Source: Peromyscus leucopus (lineage: Eukaryota; Chordata; Mammalia; Rodentia; Cricetidae). Taken from it: DNA of 64,000 nt. Both the position numbers and the translations under genes were made by a program. Location: the NCBI RefSeq assembly GCF_004664715.2, contig NC_051069.1, positions 10,612,501 to 10,676,500 on the forward strand. The letters are read 5' to 3'. Shown here in pieces: positions 1 through 9,125 of this stretch (the first letter of the stretch is position 1; each line of letters starts with the position of its first letter). Under the pieces are notes generated by a model. The model had not been told where the DNA came from. It worked only from the letters and a program-made list of their open reading frames with translations, and ran no database searches.

Positions 1-723
1 CTGAGAGCCGCCGCAGCAGGGAGCTCTGGGAGGGCTTTGGGGGTGCCAAGCGCGAGTGGTCTCTATGGGAGCAAGCCTGCAGGCTGCAGACAGGAAGTGG
101 CCAGGAAATGAACGCCCATCCGAAGCTGAGGAGCTGTCCCCTCTCCCCCGGTGGGTCACAGCACTTATTTCCATGGAGACACTGTGCACATTGGATTACA
201 GCTGTGGGAAATAGAGCTTCATCGGATTCATGTTTGATTTTTGGTAGGATACATTGGTTTATTTGATTTCACATAATAAGAAAAAGTAATAATTTTAAGC
301 CTCCATATTTGTATTGAAAAGATGCTGACAAAAAGCCTCTATCCCTCAGCCTAGAGGAAGTTATTTTTGTATAGCATTTTTTTTTTCTTCACTGGCATTA
401 AAATATCTGACTAATGAAATCTGAATTTTTTGGTCTTACCAATGTGTATCTTGGAACATTTACTTTCAGATGATGTAGAATGGGATTTAGAAAAGAGCCT
501 TTTGTTTTATGAAGGAAATGCTAACAAATTCTCTCAGGAAATCTAAGTACACTTATTAATGTATTTTTCCCCCTACAGAACACATTTCTCTGTTTCTATA
601 CCGGCATGTCTGAATCAGAAGTTACCATCATCCTTATAGTGTCTACTCTACTATAAAGGGAATTACAGAGTACTTAGAGCTGTCCACTAGCTGAGATTGA
701 TTTTTGGTTTGTGAATTTTTAAT
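1..723. other. unique sequence, no gene seen
   Basis: No repeat family is recognised here. The first 120 bases are GC-rich and the rest AT-rich. An RFX X-box-like motif (ATTTCCATGGAGAC) sits at about 167-180. No long open frame or clear splice pair was found. Confidence 0.6.
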
Positions 724-921
724 TTTTTTGAGACAGGGCCGCTCACCTAGCTCAGGCTGGCCATGATCTCTCTAAATAGCTGAGGGTGACCTTGAACTTC
801 TGACCCTCCAGCCTCTACAGATGTGTGTCACTGTGCCTAATTTAAGCAGTGCAGGGGCTCAGACCCGTAGCCTTGTGCATGCTAGGGAACTGCTCTATCA
901 ACTGAGCTACACTCCCAGACC
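724..921 (-). repeat. B4 SINE
   Basis: Reading on the plus strand, a T-run and 'gagacaggg' B1-like half is followed by an ID-like half ending 'actgagctacactcccaga'. That order is the reverse complement of B4 (ID head, B1-like tail). It is diverged. A second T-rich run follows at 928-960. Confidence 0.75.
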
Positions 922-1151
922 TTGCTTGTTTTTTTTTTTGTTTTTGTTTTTTTTTTTTTTACATTGGTTTTACATACAAAATAAACCAAGTATGATGGGA
1001 ACTTAATGCAGAGGAAAGACAAGCTAGAATGTAGCAGTTAGGGTTTAAACCCAGGACACTTTTCCACCAAGAAAGACACCATGCTGCCTGACTGTTGATG
1101 TTCCCTGAGGCCAGACACACTGAGTTTTAGCTTTCTTTCTTTTTTTCCCTT

Positions 1152-1297
1152 GGGTTTTTCGAGACAGGGTTTCTCTGTGTAGCTTTGCGCCTTTCCTGGA
1201 TCTCGCTCCATAGACCAGGCTGGCCTCGAATTTACAGAGATCCGCCTGCCTCTGCCTCCCGAGTGCTGGGATTAAAGGCGGGGGCCACCACTGTCTG
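1152..1297 (-). repeat. B1 SINE with short target duplication
   Basis: Full-length reverse-complement B1 with the 'gcgcctttcctgg' variant. The 8-bp word agctttct occurs at 1129-1136 and again at 1301-1308, consistent with a target-site duplication. The 5' end of the SINE (right side) is altered to 'ggggccaccactgtctg'. Confidence 0.9.
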
Positions 1298-1314
1298 AAC
1301 AGCTTTCTATTCTT

Positions 1315-1371
1315 TTTTTTTTTTTTTTTTTGGTTTTTTTTTCTAGACAAGCTTTGGAGCCTTTTCTGAAT
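1315..1371 (-). repeat. 5'-truncated B1 fragment with 14-bp target duplication
   Basis: A T-run is followed by 'gctttggagccttttctg', the 3' end of a reverse-complement B1. It is bracketed by the identical 14-mer agctttctattctt at 1301-1314 and 1372-1385. It therefore inserted into the right flank of the preceding B1. Confidence 0.75.
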
Positions 1372-1410
1372 AGCTTTCTATTCTTAAAACAGTATCACAC
1401 ACAATACAGT

Positions 1411-1437
1411 GGTGTGTGTGTGTGTGTGTGTGTGTGT
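1411..1437. repeat. (TG)n microsatellite
   Basis: About 13 TG dinucleotides, followed by a degenerate B1 remnant. Confidence 0.95.
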
Positions 1438-1445
1438 TGTGTTTA

Positions 1446-1510
1446 GGCTACCTTGGATTCCTGCCTCTGCCTCTAGAATGCTGGAATTGCAGCCATGTGC
1501 CCACAATCCC
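1446..1510 (-). repeat. B1 remnant
   Basis: 'cctgcctctgcctctagaa', 'tgctggaattgcagccatgtg' type wording matches the left half of B1 in reverse complement. Degraded and partial. Confidence 0.55.
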
Positions 1511-2150
1511 TCGCTGAGATTTTGGTTTGAGGAGACAGTCTCTCGTGGAGGCAGCTGCTGGGGCTCCCTGTCTGTGAGGCATCGGGCAGGAGTGGGGCAC
1601 CGTGGCCTTTGATTTCCTATGAACAGGAAATACTGGTGGGTGCTGAGTGATCTGACTCTCCAATTAGCAGGTGCTGGGCTCTTTCTTGGTTCTCTGGCTG
1701 CCCTAAGCAAAGGCCTGCCAGCCCAGCAGCCAGCGGGTTACACTCACAGCAGCAGCAGCAGCCGCCGCCGCCGCCGCCGCTGCCGCCGCTTTCAACGTGT
1801 CAGAGCTGCCTTGAGGAAGCTGTATGACAGCTGCAGCTGCTGAAGCCACCCTCTGGCTCCTGAAGGTGCCTCCCCAGCCAAGAGCAAACAGCTTGCACCA
1901 GACTCTCCCTGGAACAGTTTCTAGCTAGGCCAAAAGGGAAACCCTCTCTTGGTGGCCTAGCAGAGGGACGCCGCCGTGACTGGGGCCAGAGGAGCAGTCC
2001 TGTGAGTTTTACATCATTTCCCTGAAGCTCTGCTCTGACTGGTCCATGTGCCCATTTTGTGGCCATGTAACAGACGCCTGTGCAGTAACCTCCCCCTGCC
2101 CCTGGGGTTGCAGCATGAGGCCCAAGAGCAAGCTTTTGTAGAGTGATCTT
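1511..2150. other. unique, moderately GC-rich sequence
   Basis: No repeat is recognised apart from the CAG/CCG run inside. A frame open over 1619-1843 translates the triplet run into Ser and Arg stretches and resembles no protein I know. The stretch could be untranslated exon sequence, but no splice or promoter signal supports that. Confidence 0.5.
1747..1790. repeat. CAG then CCG triplet run
   Basis: Five CAG units lead directly into about ten CCG units with one CTG interruption. It is the only mixed CAG/CCG triplet run in the window and the most CpG-dense short stretch. Confidence 0.9.
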
Positions 2151-2167
2151 TCTTTCTTTTTCTTTTT

Positions 2168-2318
2168 TAAAGATTTATTTGTTTATTTTATGTAAAGAAG
2201 AGGGCATCAGATCCCACCATAGATGGTTGTGAGCCACCATGTGGTTGCTGGGAATAGAACTCAGGACCTCTGGAAGAGCAGCCAGTGCTCTTAACCTCTG
2301 AGCCATCTCTCCAGCCCC
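2168..2318 (-). repeat. B2 SINE
   Basis: Near-complete reverse-complement B2: 'aaagatttattt' on the left, 'gttgtgagccaccatgtgg' in the middle, and the tRNA-like head ending 'gagccatctctccagcccc' on the right. It abuts an L1 fragment. Confidence 0.95.
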
Positions 2319-2478
2319 ATTTCCACTCATTTCTAAGCATTTTCAATTTCTACTGTGATTGTTTCCTTGGCCATGTTATTTGTTTAAAAATGTGTTAAAT
2401 TCCACCTATTTGTAAATTTTCTAGGTCACTGTATTGATTTGTAATTTCATTCTATTGCATTCAAAGAGTTTATTTTGC
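2319..2478 (-). mobile_element. L1 ORF2 fragment, piece 4 of 4
   Basis: The reverse complement reads as L1 ORF2 endonuclease/linker sequence ('aatgaaattacaaatcaata', then 'caaggaaacaatcac' type wording). It is the most downstream piece, in L1 sense, of a minus-strand L1 whose other pieces lie at 3118-3328, 3885-4069 and 4421-4690. Non-functional. Confidence 0.75.
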
Positions 2479-2486
2479 TTTCAGTG

Positions 2487-2560
2487 GTGTGTGTGTGTGT
2501 GTGTGTGTGTGGTGTATATATGTGTTCATGGGCTGTGTGTATGTGTGTGTAAGCATGTGT
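2487..2560. repeat. (TG)n microsatellite, imperfect
   Basis: A pure GT run at 2487-2511 is followed by interrupted TG-rich sequence. Confidence 0.9.
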
Positions 2561-2631
2561 GCACATAAGGAAAAGAAGCAGAGACTGACATCGAGTTTCT
2601 TCCTCAATGGTTCTTCACATTTAAAAAAGGT

Positions 2632-2935
2632 GTGTGTGTGAGAGAGAGAGGGGGGGGGCGGGAGGGAGGGAGGGAGAGCAAGCTGGGTGGGGGGCAGGTG
2701 ATAGGCTCCAGCGTGCGGTGGCACACATTCGGAGGGCAGAGGACAACCTTTGGAAGTCAGTTCCCTCCTTCCACCCTGACGAGGCGGTGTCTGTGGCTGT
2801 ACTGTGTGCTCCGGGCTGCCTGGCCCAAGAGCTTCCGGACAATTCTCCTGCCTCACACAGAAGTGCTGGGATTACGGCCGCATCTGGGGTTCAGGTAAGC
2901 GCTCTTTACCTGCTCAGCCACCTTGCTGGCTCTTC
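2632..2935 (-). repeat. B3-like composite SINE with GA/G-rich start
   Basis: A (TG), GA and G-rich tail leads into 'gagggcagaggacaac', a B3 signature. A B1-like 'agtgctgggattacgg' segment and a head ending 'ctcagccaccttgctggctc' follow. The mixture suggests two SINEs fused or one inserted in the other. Confidence 0.6.
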
Positions 2936-3117
2936 GCCATAGTCTTTGAGATAGAATCTCACTGAACCTGGAGCTCCCTGAGCCAGTCAGGATCTGCTGG
3001 TCTCTACCTGCGGCACCGGCATTACAGACAGGTGCCGTAAGCGCAGCTTTTACGGGGGTGCCTGGGACCCCAACTCAGGTCCTCACACTTGTGTTGCGGC
3101 AGGCCCTTTGCCAGCCT
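2936..3117 (-). repeat. composite SINE
   Basis: 'gagatagaatctcactgaac', a central 'ggcattacagacaggtgcc' and a tail 'actcaggtcctcacacttg' give the B1-like left part and B2-like right part also present at 8207-8428. Confidence 0.6.
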
Positions 3118-3328
3118 CCGATTTCAGTCCGTCTGAACTGTTTGGCAAAAACATGGATGATCTCTTCTAGAGCCTCTTCCAAAAGTACTTGAAAAGCACA
3201 CGTAGCCGCTGGTGCGGAGCCGGAAGTCCTGCAGTCGGTTCTCTAGGTTGGTTACAGTGTTCAGTCTCTTTATGCTTTATGTCCTCACAGATTTTCCATT
3301 TAGATTCCTGACCAGCTATCGAAAACGG
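3118..3328 (-). mobile_element. L1 ORF2 fragment, piece 3 of 4
   Basis: Plus-strand wording such as 'gatttcagtccgtctgaac', 'gtcggttctctaggttggtt' and 'attcctgaccagctatcg' matches reverse-complement L1 ORF2. Its right edge continues in sense into the piece beginning 'ggggtatcaaagccccag' at about 3890. Confidence 0.7.
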
Positions 3329-3611
3329 TGGAGTGGGACTATATAGCCCACTGGTTGAGGGCACTTACCGCACCCTCGGGGGACTGGAGTTCAGAGCTCT
3401 TTGGCATCCACACTACAACCCCAACCCGGGAGAATCTTTTGTGCACCTGCCACCCCGGGGGTCTTGCTGGCTTCCAGCACAGAAGACGCGAGGCACAAGG
3501 GGAATCCTTGGTTCAAAGAAAGACCCCGGGCCAAAGGCACAAGCAGAAGTGACAGAGGAAAACCTCCACATCCTCCTGTGGCTTCTGCACATGGGCACAA
3601 GCAGGCAACCC
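3329..3611 (+). repeat. composite SINE, diverged
   Basis: A B2-like head ('cactggttgagggcacttac', 'ctggagttcagagctc') is followed by GC-rich body and 'cttctgcacatgggcacaag'. Its 3' tail has expanded into the array that follows. It splits the L1 fragment. Confidence 0.55.
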
Positions 3612-3870
3612 ACACACGTGTACATTCTCTCACACGAGCACATACACAAATAAATCCACCCACAGAGACACATGTGTACATCCTCTCACATGAGCACATA
3701 CACAAATAAATAAATACACACACACAATACATCCTCTCACACAAGCACATACACAAATAAATAAATACACATACATGTACATCCTCTCACACAAGCACAT
3801 GCACAAATAAATCCACACACACAGACACATGTGTACATCCTCTCACACAAGCACATACACAAATAAATAC
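3612..3870 (+). repeat. minisatellite grown from a SINE tail
   Basis: Five imperfect copies of a roughly 50-58-bp unit built from 'tacatcctctcacacaagc' and 'acatacacaaataaat', the usual 3' tail wording of B2/B3 SINEs. Copies differ by small indels and CA-repeat length. Confidence 0.85.
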
Positions 3871-3884
3871 ATTTCTTAAAAACA

Positions 3885-4069
3885 AGAATGGGGTATCAAA
3901 GCCCCAGTACTATTACGGAATTGCCAGATTTTCCTTTCCTTTGTGACTTCCTATATGCCGGGCTCTGGTTTTTGAAGTGAACATGTTTACAATTACTAGA
4001 TCCGCTTGATGAGGTGGATGTCTACGAATACGCAGTGTTCCTCTTTGTCTCCCGTAATATATTTTAAAT
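3885..4069 (-). mobile_element. L1 ORF2 fragment, piece 2 of 4
   Basis: 'tgtttacaattactagatcc', 'gcttgatgaggtggatg' and 'ctttgtctcccgtaatat' are reverse-complement L1 endonuclease-region wording. It is separated from piece 1 by two SINEs. Confidence 0.7.
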
Positions 4070-4203
4070 TTTTGAGTGCACATATGTGGAGGTCAGAGGA
4101 CAGCTTGCAGGGTCTGTTCTTTCCTACTGTGTGGGTCCCAGGCATCCAAGTTAGGTCATCAGGCTTGGCAGCAAGTACCTTTACTCTGAGCCACTTTGCT
4201 GAT
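4070..4203 (-). repeat. B3 SINE
   Basis: 'tatgtggaggtcagaggaca', 'gcttgcagggtctgttctt' and 'ggcttggcagcaagtacctt' are the B3 body. The head is worn ('gagccactttgctga'). Confidence 0.8.
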
Positions 4204-4420
4204 TGTCATAATATTTTTAAAAATATTTTACTTTTATTTTTACTTATGCATGTGTGCACATGAGTGCAGTGCCCTGATGAAGCCAGAAGAGGGCATTGGA
4301 TCCCCGGGAGCTAGAGGTACAAGTGGTTGTGACCGGACCAACATGGATGCTGGGAACCCAACTCTGGTCCTCTACTAGGGAAGGAGCATCCTTAACTGTC
4401 GATCCATATCTCCAGTCCCA
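4204..4420 (-). repeat. B3A/B2-type SINE
   Basis: A/T-rich tail, then 'gccagaagagggcattggat', 'gttgtgaccggaccaacatg' and the head 'gatccatatctccagtccca'. It lies directly against the B3 copy. Confidence 0.8.
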
Positions 4421-4690
4421 CATTGTAAAAGTTTTAGACTCAGCGTCTATTTTTATTTTGCCTAATGTTCGTGTAGCCGCCAGCTCTCTAGATTTTTTCT
4501 TTTCATGGATTATCTTTCTATATTCTTCTACTCTCAGCCTTTTTGTGTCTTGGATCCAAAATGAATCTCTTTTGCAGGGCATATGATTGGATCACTTTTG
4601 TAACTATTGGTTCTGCAAACTGTGCCTTTTGATTGGGAAGTTTAATCCAACCAATTGTTTTATGTCTAAAATAAAGAGTGATTAAAAAAA
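4421..4690 (-). mobile_element. L1 ORF2 endonuclease-region fragment, piece 1 of 4
   Basis: The minus strand translates in two overlapping frames into L1 endonuclease-type sequence (for example RLRVEEYRKIIHEKKKSREL and LPNQKAQFAEP). A frameshift lies between the frames, so it is decayed. It is the most 5' piece, in L1 sense, of the broken element. Confidence 0.75.
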
Positions 4691-4699
4691 AGGGGGGGG

Positions 4700-4846
4700 G
4701 ACCTGGTTGGTGATGCATGCCTTTACCCCCAGCACTCAGAAGCAGGGGGATCTCTGTGAGTTTGAGGCCAATTTTGTATTCATAGTGGGTTCCAGGCCAG
4801 CTAGGGCTACAGATTGAGAACTTGATGCAAAAAATTTTTAAAAAGA
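4700..4846 (+). repeat. B1 SINE, diverged
   Basis: 'ggtgatgcatgcctttaccc', 'cccagcactcagaagcaggg' and 'gatctctgtgagtttgaggc' match B1 in sense. An A-rich tail follows. It begins after a run of nine G. Confidence 0.85.
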
Positions 4847-5096
4847 AAAAGAAAGGAAAGGAGAGAAGGGATTGTTCATGTTTCTGCGTGTCATACTTTT
4901 TTTTTTGTTTTTCACCCCATCCCTCCTTTAGTGTTTAGTTGATTTCTTGTAGGAATCATGCTAATTTCTACACTGTGTTTTGTTTTCTTTTATTTCTGAC
5001 TCTCATCCACAGATGACACAGAACAAAGAAATCTTCCACTTCCTTACCTAGAAACATGTGCATCTGTCTTATGAATAGAAGAAAGGAAGAAGAGAG

Positions 5097-5344
5097 ATGA
5101 TTGGAAAGATGACTGACCATAGACAAATTATTATAACGTCAGCACTTGCTGCTCTTGTGGAGGACCTGGGTTCAGCACCCAAGACCTATGTAACAGCTCA
5201 TGACCTCTGTAACTCCAGCTCCAGGGGATCTGATGCACACTCTTCAGGCCACCTTGGGCTCCTGCATGCATGCACTTGATGCACATAAACTCAAGCAGGC
5301 TTACACACATACACATAACCAAAAAAATAAAAATCTTAAAAGAA
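5097..5344 (+). repeat. B3A SINE
   Basis: 'cttgctgctcttgtggagga', 'ctgggttcagcacccaag' and 'gtaactccagctccagggga' are B3A wording, ending in a CA-rich and A-rich tail 'ataaaaatcttaaaag'. Confidence 0.85.
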
Positions 5345-5556
5345 AAACATACCAACTACAGACGCGGTGCTGTGGCTTTTCCTGTGGGGAAAACAAAACC
5401 CGTGTCAGGCAGAACTAGCAGCTGAGGCAAACAGGCTTCAGGATGAACTCCTGACAAGTCAAACAGTGACCTTACTCAGAGAGTAGAATTCACCGAAGAG
5501 CATGTGTGCTAATGGGTGTGAGGCAAGGTATGCTTCCTTAGATGTGAGAAACTCTT

Positions 5557-6394
5557 TGGAGTTGAGTACTTGCTTCCCAGTTGGTGGACCTGTTTGGGAA
5601 GGATTATGAGGTGTGGTCTTGTTGGAGGAGGTGTGTCCCTGGGGCTGGGCTTTGAGGATTCATTCCTAGTGTTCTCTCTCTGGCTTGTGGTTGTGTCTCA
5701 AGATGTGAGCGCTCAGCAGCTCCAGCGCCATGCCTGCCTGCCTGCCTGCCTGCCTACTGCCATGCTCTTTGCCGTGATGGTCATTGTTAGGGTTCAAACC
5801 CAGGACAAACAGCTGAGGTGCCTGCTTATCACATCAAAGTGGACCTGGCTGCCAGGTTCTCCTTGCATCCCCCAGTCCCTACCTATTACAGGGATCTCCT
5901 AGCTGGCATTCCCCACCCCAAATTCCTCCAGCCCAGGGGTCTAGGCTTCTCTTCCCTATATAATCCAACCGTTTTGGTCACCATGTTCTCCTTTGGTCCT
6001 CCTGGCTGCTGCACCTGGTTCCTCTCTCTTGCCTCTTCTCCCCCCCCCCCACTTCTCCCCTCATGTGGCACAGTGCAGTCTGGTCATGTCCACTCTGGAT
6101 TCTTCCAGATGTTCCTGCCTCTGGCTATGCTCTCCCACATATCTATAATAAAGCTTCCTCCACAATACTTAGGAGCAGTGATGCCATTTCCTTTTTATTT
6201 ATTTTTTCTTTTCTTTTTTTTCATTCATCTGGTGCTAAAACCCATGACCAGTCATGTTTCTTCCTTTTTCTATCTTTTTTCTTTTAGTCATGAACTCTAA
6301 CCCTCTGAAGCTATAAGCCCAAAATTAAACACTATCTTTATACTGGCCTTGGTCACGGTGATTTATTAGAGCGATAGAAAAGTAGCTAAGACAG
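5557..6394 (+). mobile_element. MT-type MaLR LTR, split by a younger LTR
   Basis: The left part (5557-5784) has 'cccagttggtggacctgttt', 'ggaggtgtgtccctggggct' and (CTGC) repeats typical of MT LTRs. The right part (6287-6394) has 'ccctctgaagctataagccc' and ends 'gtagctaagacag'. The two parts join smoothly if 5785-6286 is removed. Confidence 0.75.
5785..6286 (+). mobile_element. solitary LTR inside an MT LTR
   Basis: A block of about 502 bp begins TGTTAGGG. It holds a TATA-like 'ctatataatcc' near 5956 and a polyadenylation signal AATAAA at 6147-6152. gtcat occurs on both sides (5780-5784 and 6287-6291), a possible target duplication. The right end is T-rich and does not end in CA, so that edge is uncertain. 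No internal retroviral genes are present. Confidence 0.6.
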
Positions 6395-6548
6395 AGTCTT
6401 GTTCTCTCTTTCTGCCTTCCCTCTCTTCCTTCCTTCCCTCTCTCCACTCCTTCTTCAGGTTCTCTATAGCCCAGGCTGCCCTCGGATCAGTGATGCTCCT
6501 GCTTTCCAAGTGCTGGGATCAGAGGCACGTGCTACCACATCTAGCATT
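6395..6548 (-). repeat. pyrimidine run and B1 fragment
   Basis: CT-rich low-complexity sequence (6401-6452) leads into 'ctctatagcccaggctgccc' and 'aagtgctgggatcagaggca', a partial reverse-complement B1. Confidence 0.65.
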
Positions 6549-6615
6549 CTTATATATTTCAATGTAAAAATTCTTGTAAAATGTAAATGTAAAAAAAGTT
6601 AAGATGGCAATTTCA

Positions 6616-6760
6616 AGCTGGGCAGTGGTGGTGCATGCCTTTAATCCCAGCACGTGGGAGGCAGAGGTAGGAAGATGTCTATGAGTTAGAGGTCTATAGA
6701 GCAAGTTCCAGGACAGTCAAGGCTACACAGATAAACCAGGTCTTGAAAAATCAAAATCAA
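6616..6760 (+). repeat. B1 SINE with imperfect target duplication
   Basis: 'agctgggcagtggtggtgca' to 'aaaccaggtcttgaaaaatc' is a full-length, diverged B1. aagatggcaatttca at 6601-6615 resembles agataacaatttca at 6781-6794, a likely aged target duplication. Confidence 0.85.
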
Positions 6761-6794
6761 AACCAACCCCACCCCCAAAAAGATAACAATTTCA

Positions 6795-7285
6795 AAATTG
6801 GAATAGTTAGAATTCAAAGCAACATAGAAATAGCAGAAAATGTGAATCCTTCCCTCTCCCTGTAGTTGCAATCTGCATAGACAAATTTATTTGAAAATTT
6901 GCAGCAAAACAGTAAAAAATGCCTCATTTCCCAGGCTTTGAGACTATTCCACAAACAATTATCTTCCAGAAAACTGAAGCTTATGACTTAAATACGCTTC
7001 TTTTATTTTAGCATTTTAAAGACATTTTCCTCTCATGTGCGTTGAGTCCTCCTGTTTTAGCCAAGCTGCTCAGAAGAGGAAGAAGATGGGAACCCTGCCT
7101 CAGACCTTGGTCAGAGCCGGCTCTGCAGCCCGAAGGAGCGAAGGTTGTTCCCACCGGTGCCAAATGGCTCCAGTGTGCCCTCCTTCCCGCCGTTGTTGAT
7201 GTTTGTGTTTGGTTTTTTTCTTCCTGAGTCATGTAAAGACCCTTCACTGCCAGATCCCGAAGGGATTAGTAGTCTACAGTATTTG
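6795..7285. other. unique sequence
   Basis: AT-rich to about 7040, then GC-richer with 'ggtcagagccggctctgcag'. No repeat or exon pattern is recognised. Confidence 0.5.
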
Positions 7286-7607
7286 TGTGTGTGGAGAGGT
7301 GTATGTGAACACATGTGTGTGGGGAGAGGTGCATGTGAGAACATGTGTGTGGGGAAAGGTATATGTGAACGCATGTGTGTGGAGAGAGGTGTATGTGAGA
7401 ATGCATGTGTGTGGGGAGAGGTGTATGTGAACACGTATGTGTGGGGAGAGGTGCTTGTGAGAACGCATGTGTGTTGGGAGAGGTGTATGTGAGAGCATGT
7501 GTGTGGGGAGAGGTGCATGTGAGAACATGTGTGTGGGGAGAGGTGCATGTGAGAACGTGTGTGTGGGGAGAGGTGCGGGTGAGAATTGTGAGAACGCATG
7601 TGTGTGG
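7286..7607. repeat. 30-bp minisatellite, ten copies
   Basis: Ten units of 'gtgtgtggggagaggtg' plus 'catgtgagaacat', mostly 30 bp with 32-bp and longer variants. Because 30 is divisible by three, several frames stay open on both strands; these are repeat artefacts. Confidence 0.95.
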
Positions 7608-7660
7608 TTGGACTCACCCCTTCCGGCAAAAGAGGTCGCTGTTGGGAGGCTGTGCTGTCT

Positions 7661-8064
7661 CGTTTGGTGCCAAGTTGACACAAGCTAGAGTCATCAGAGA
7701 GGAGGGAGCCTCAGTTGAGAAAAAGCCTCCATGAGATCAGGCTGCAGGAAAGCCTGTAGGGCATTTTCTTAATTAGTGATTTATAGGGCGGGCCCCGCCC
7801 ATGGTGGGTGGTGCCGCCTCTGAGGTCCTGGGTTCTATAAGGAGGCAAGTTGAGCAAGCCATGGAGAGCAAGCAGTAAGCAGCATCCTCCATGGCCTCCG
7901 CATCAGCTGCTGCCTCCAGACTCCTGGCCTGTCGGAGTGTCTGTCCTGGCTTCCTGCAGTCGTGAGGACAGTGCAGCAATGGAAGCCCAGTACACCCTTT
8001 CCTCCCCAGCTTGCTCTTTGGCCGCTTGGTGTTTCATCAGAGCAACAGGAACCCTCACTAAGAC
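7661..8064 (+). mobile_element. TTGACA-family LTR-type repeat
   Basis: Near-complete sense copy: 'ccaagttgacacaagctaga', 'attttcttaattagtgattt', 'ggtgggtggtgccgcctctg', 'cctttcctccccagcttgct', ending 'ggaaccctcactaagac'. Confidence 0.8.
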
Positions 8065-8069
8065 GCATG

Positions 8070-8200
8070 CCTTCACACCAGTTTTCGAGACAGGGTCTCT
8101 TACCGAACCGGGAGCTTGCCTTTTGGGGAATCTAGCTCCTGTCCTCTACAAGAGCAGGGATTACGCTAACTTCGGGTCATCTCTGCACGCCGCCCTCCCC
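8070..8200 (-). repeat. composite SINE fragment
   Basis: 'tttcgagacagggtctctta', 'ccgaaccgggagcttgcc' and 'agcagggattacgctaac' match the B1-like part of the composite at 8207-8428. Confidence 0.55.
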
Positions 8201-8206
8201 CACAGT

Positions 8207-8428
8207 GTTTGAAAGAGGGTCTCTCCCTGAACTTGAGCTCACTGACAAGGCTGGCCGGCCAGTGAGCTCCAGGGACCCGCCGTCTCCACCCCACCTCCAG
8301 TGCTGTGGTTACAAGTGTGTAAGTGTGTACCGTCGTACCTGGCTCTCACACAGGGGCTGGGGATCCAAACTCGGGTCCTCACGCTGGCAGAACAGGCCCT
8401 TTACCAGCAGAGCCATCTCTCCAGCCCG
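8207..8428 (-). repeat. composite SINE
   Basis: 'ggtctctccctgaacttgag', 'cagtgctgtggttacaagtg', 'aaactcgggtcctcacgctg' and the head 'cagagccatctctccagccc' are all present, giving one full-length copy. Confidence 0.7.
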
Positions 8429-8505
8429 GTGTTCATGTTTTTAATGAATGAAGGCGGTAGCCAGCTCCCATCCCCCGCTGGGTTCCCTGAAGCTGCATCG
8501 GACAG

Positions 8506-8624
8506 CTCACAACTGCCTCTAATTCCAAGTCCAGGTGATGTGACACCCTCATTTGAACTTCTTGGACATTGCACTCATGTGCACATACTCACAGGCACAC
8601 ACAAATGCATAATTAAAAAATAAT
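8506..8624 (+). repeat. B3A SINE 3' fragment
   Basis: 'cacaactgcctctaattcca' to 'acaaatgcataattaaaaaa' is the 3' half of B3A with its CA-rich tail. Confidence 0.75.
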
Positions 8625-8647
8625 TTTTCTTTAGTATTTATTTATTT

Positions 8648-8795
8648 GGTTTTTCGAGACAGGGTTTCTCTGTGTAGCTTTGTGCCTTTCCTGGAGCTCA
8701 CTCTGTAGCCCAGGCTGGCCTCGAACTCACAGAGATCCGCCTGCCTCTACCTCTCGAGTGCTGGGATTAAAGGCGTACGCCGCCACCGCCTGGCC
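8648..8795 (-). repeat. B1 SINE
   Basis: Full-length reverse-complement B1, from 'ggtttttcgagacagggttt' to 'cgccgccaccgcctggcc', with little divergence. Confidence 0.95.
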
Positions 8796-8810
8796 TTTTT
8801 CTTTTTAATG

Positions 8811-8935
8811 GTGGAGAGCAATCAAAGAAGATACTCAGCATCAACCTCTGGCCTCCACATTAATGTCTATATATGAGCACATACTCTTAAGTGTACATGC
8901 ACTACATGAACCTCCCCACACACCCATAAAACTAT
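8811..8935 (+). repeat. composite SINE 3' part
   Basis: 'ggtggagagcaatcaaagaa', 'catcaacctctggcctccac' and a CA-rich tail match the 3' end also seen at 24535-24803. Confidence 0.6.
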
Positions 8936-9125
8936 GCATGCTTCTGCAGCGTTCTGTTTCTCATCTTAGGGCAAGCTCCCATCCTTCAAGAGAAGCTCAC
9001 AATTCTGTCTCTGACCTTACACTACTCCATTGGAATGGTTTTCCGGTCCCTTGGTGACCCTCTGCATGTCTCCAGCTGATGGAGATTCTAATCTGAATTT
9101 CTTTTCTTTTTTTTTTTTTTTTTTT

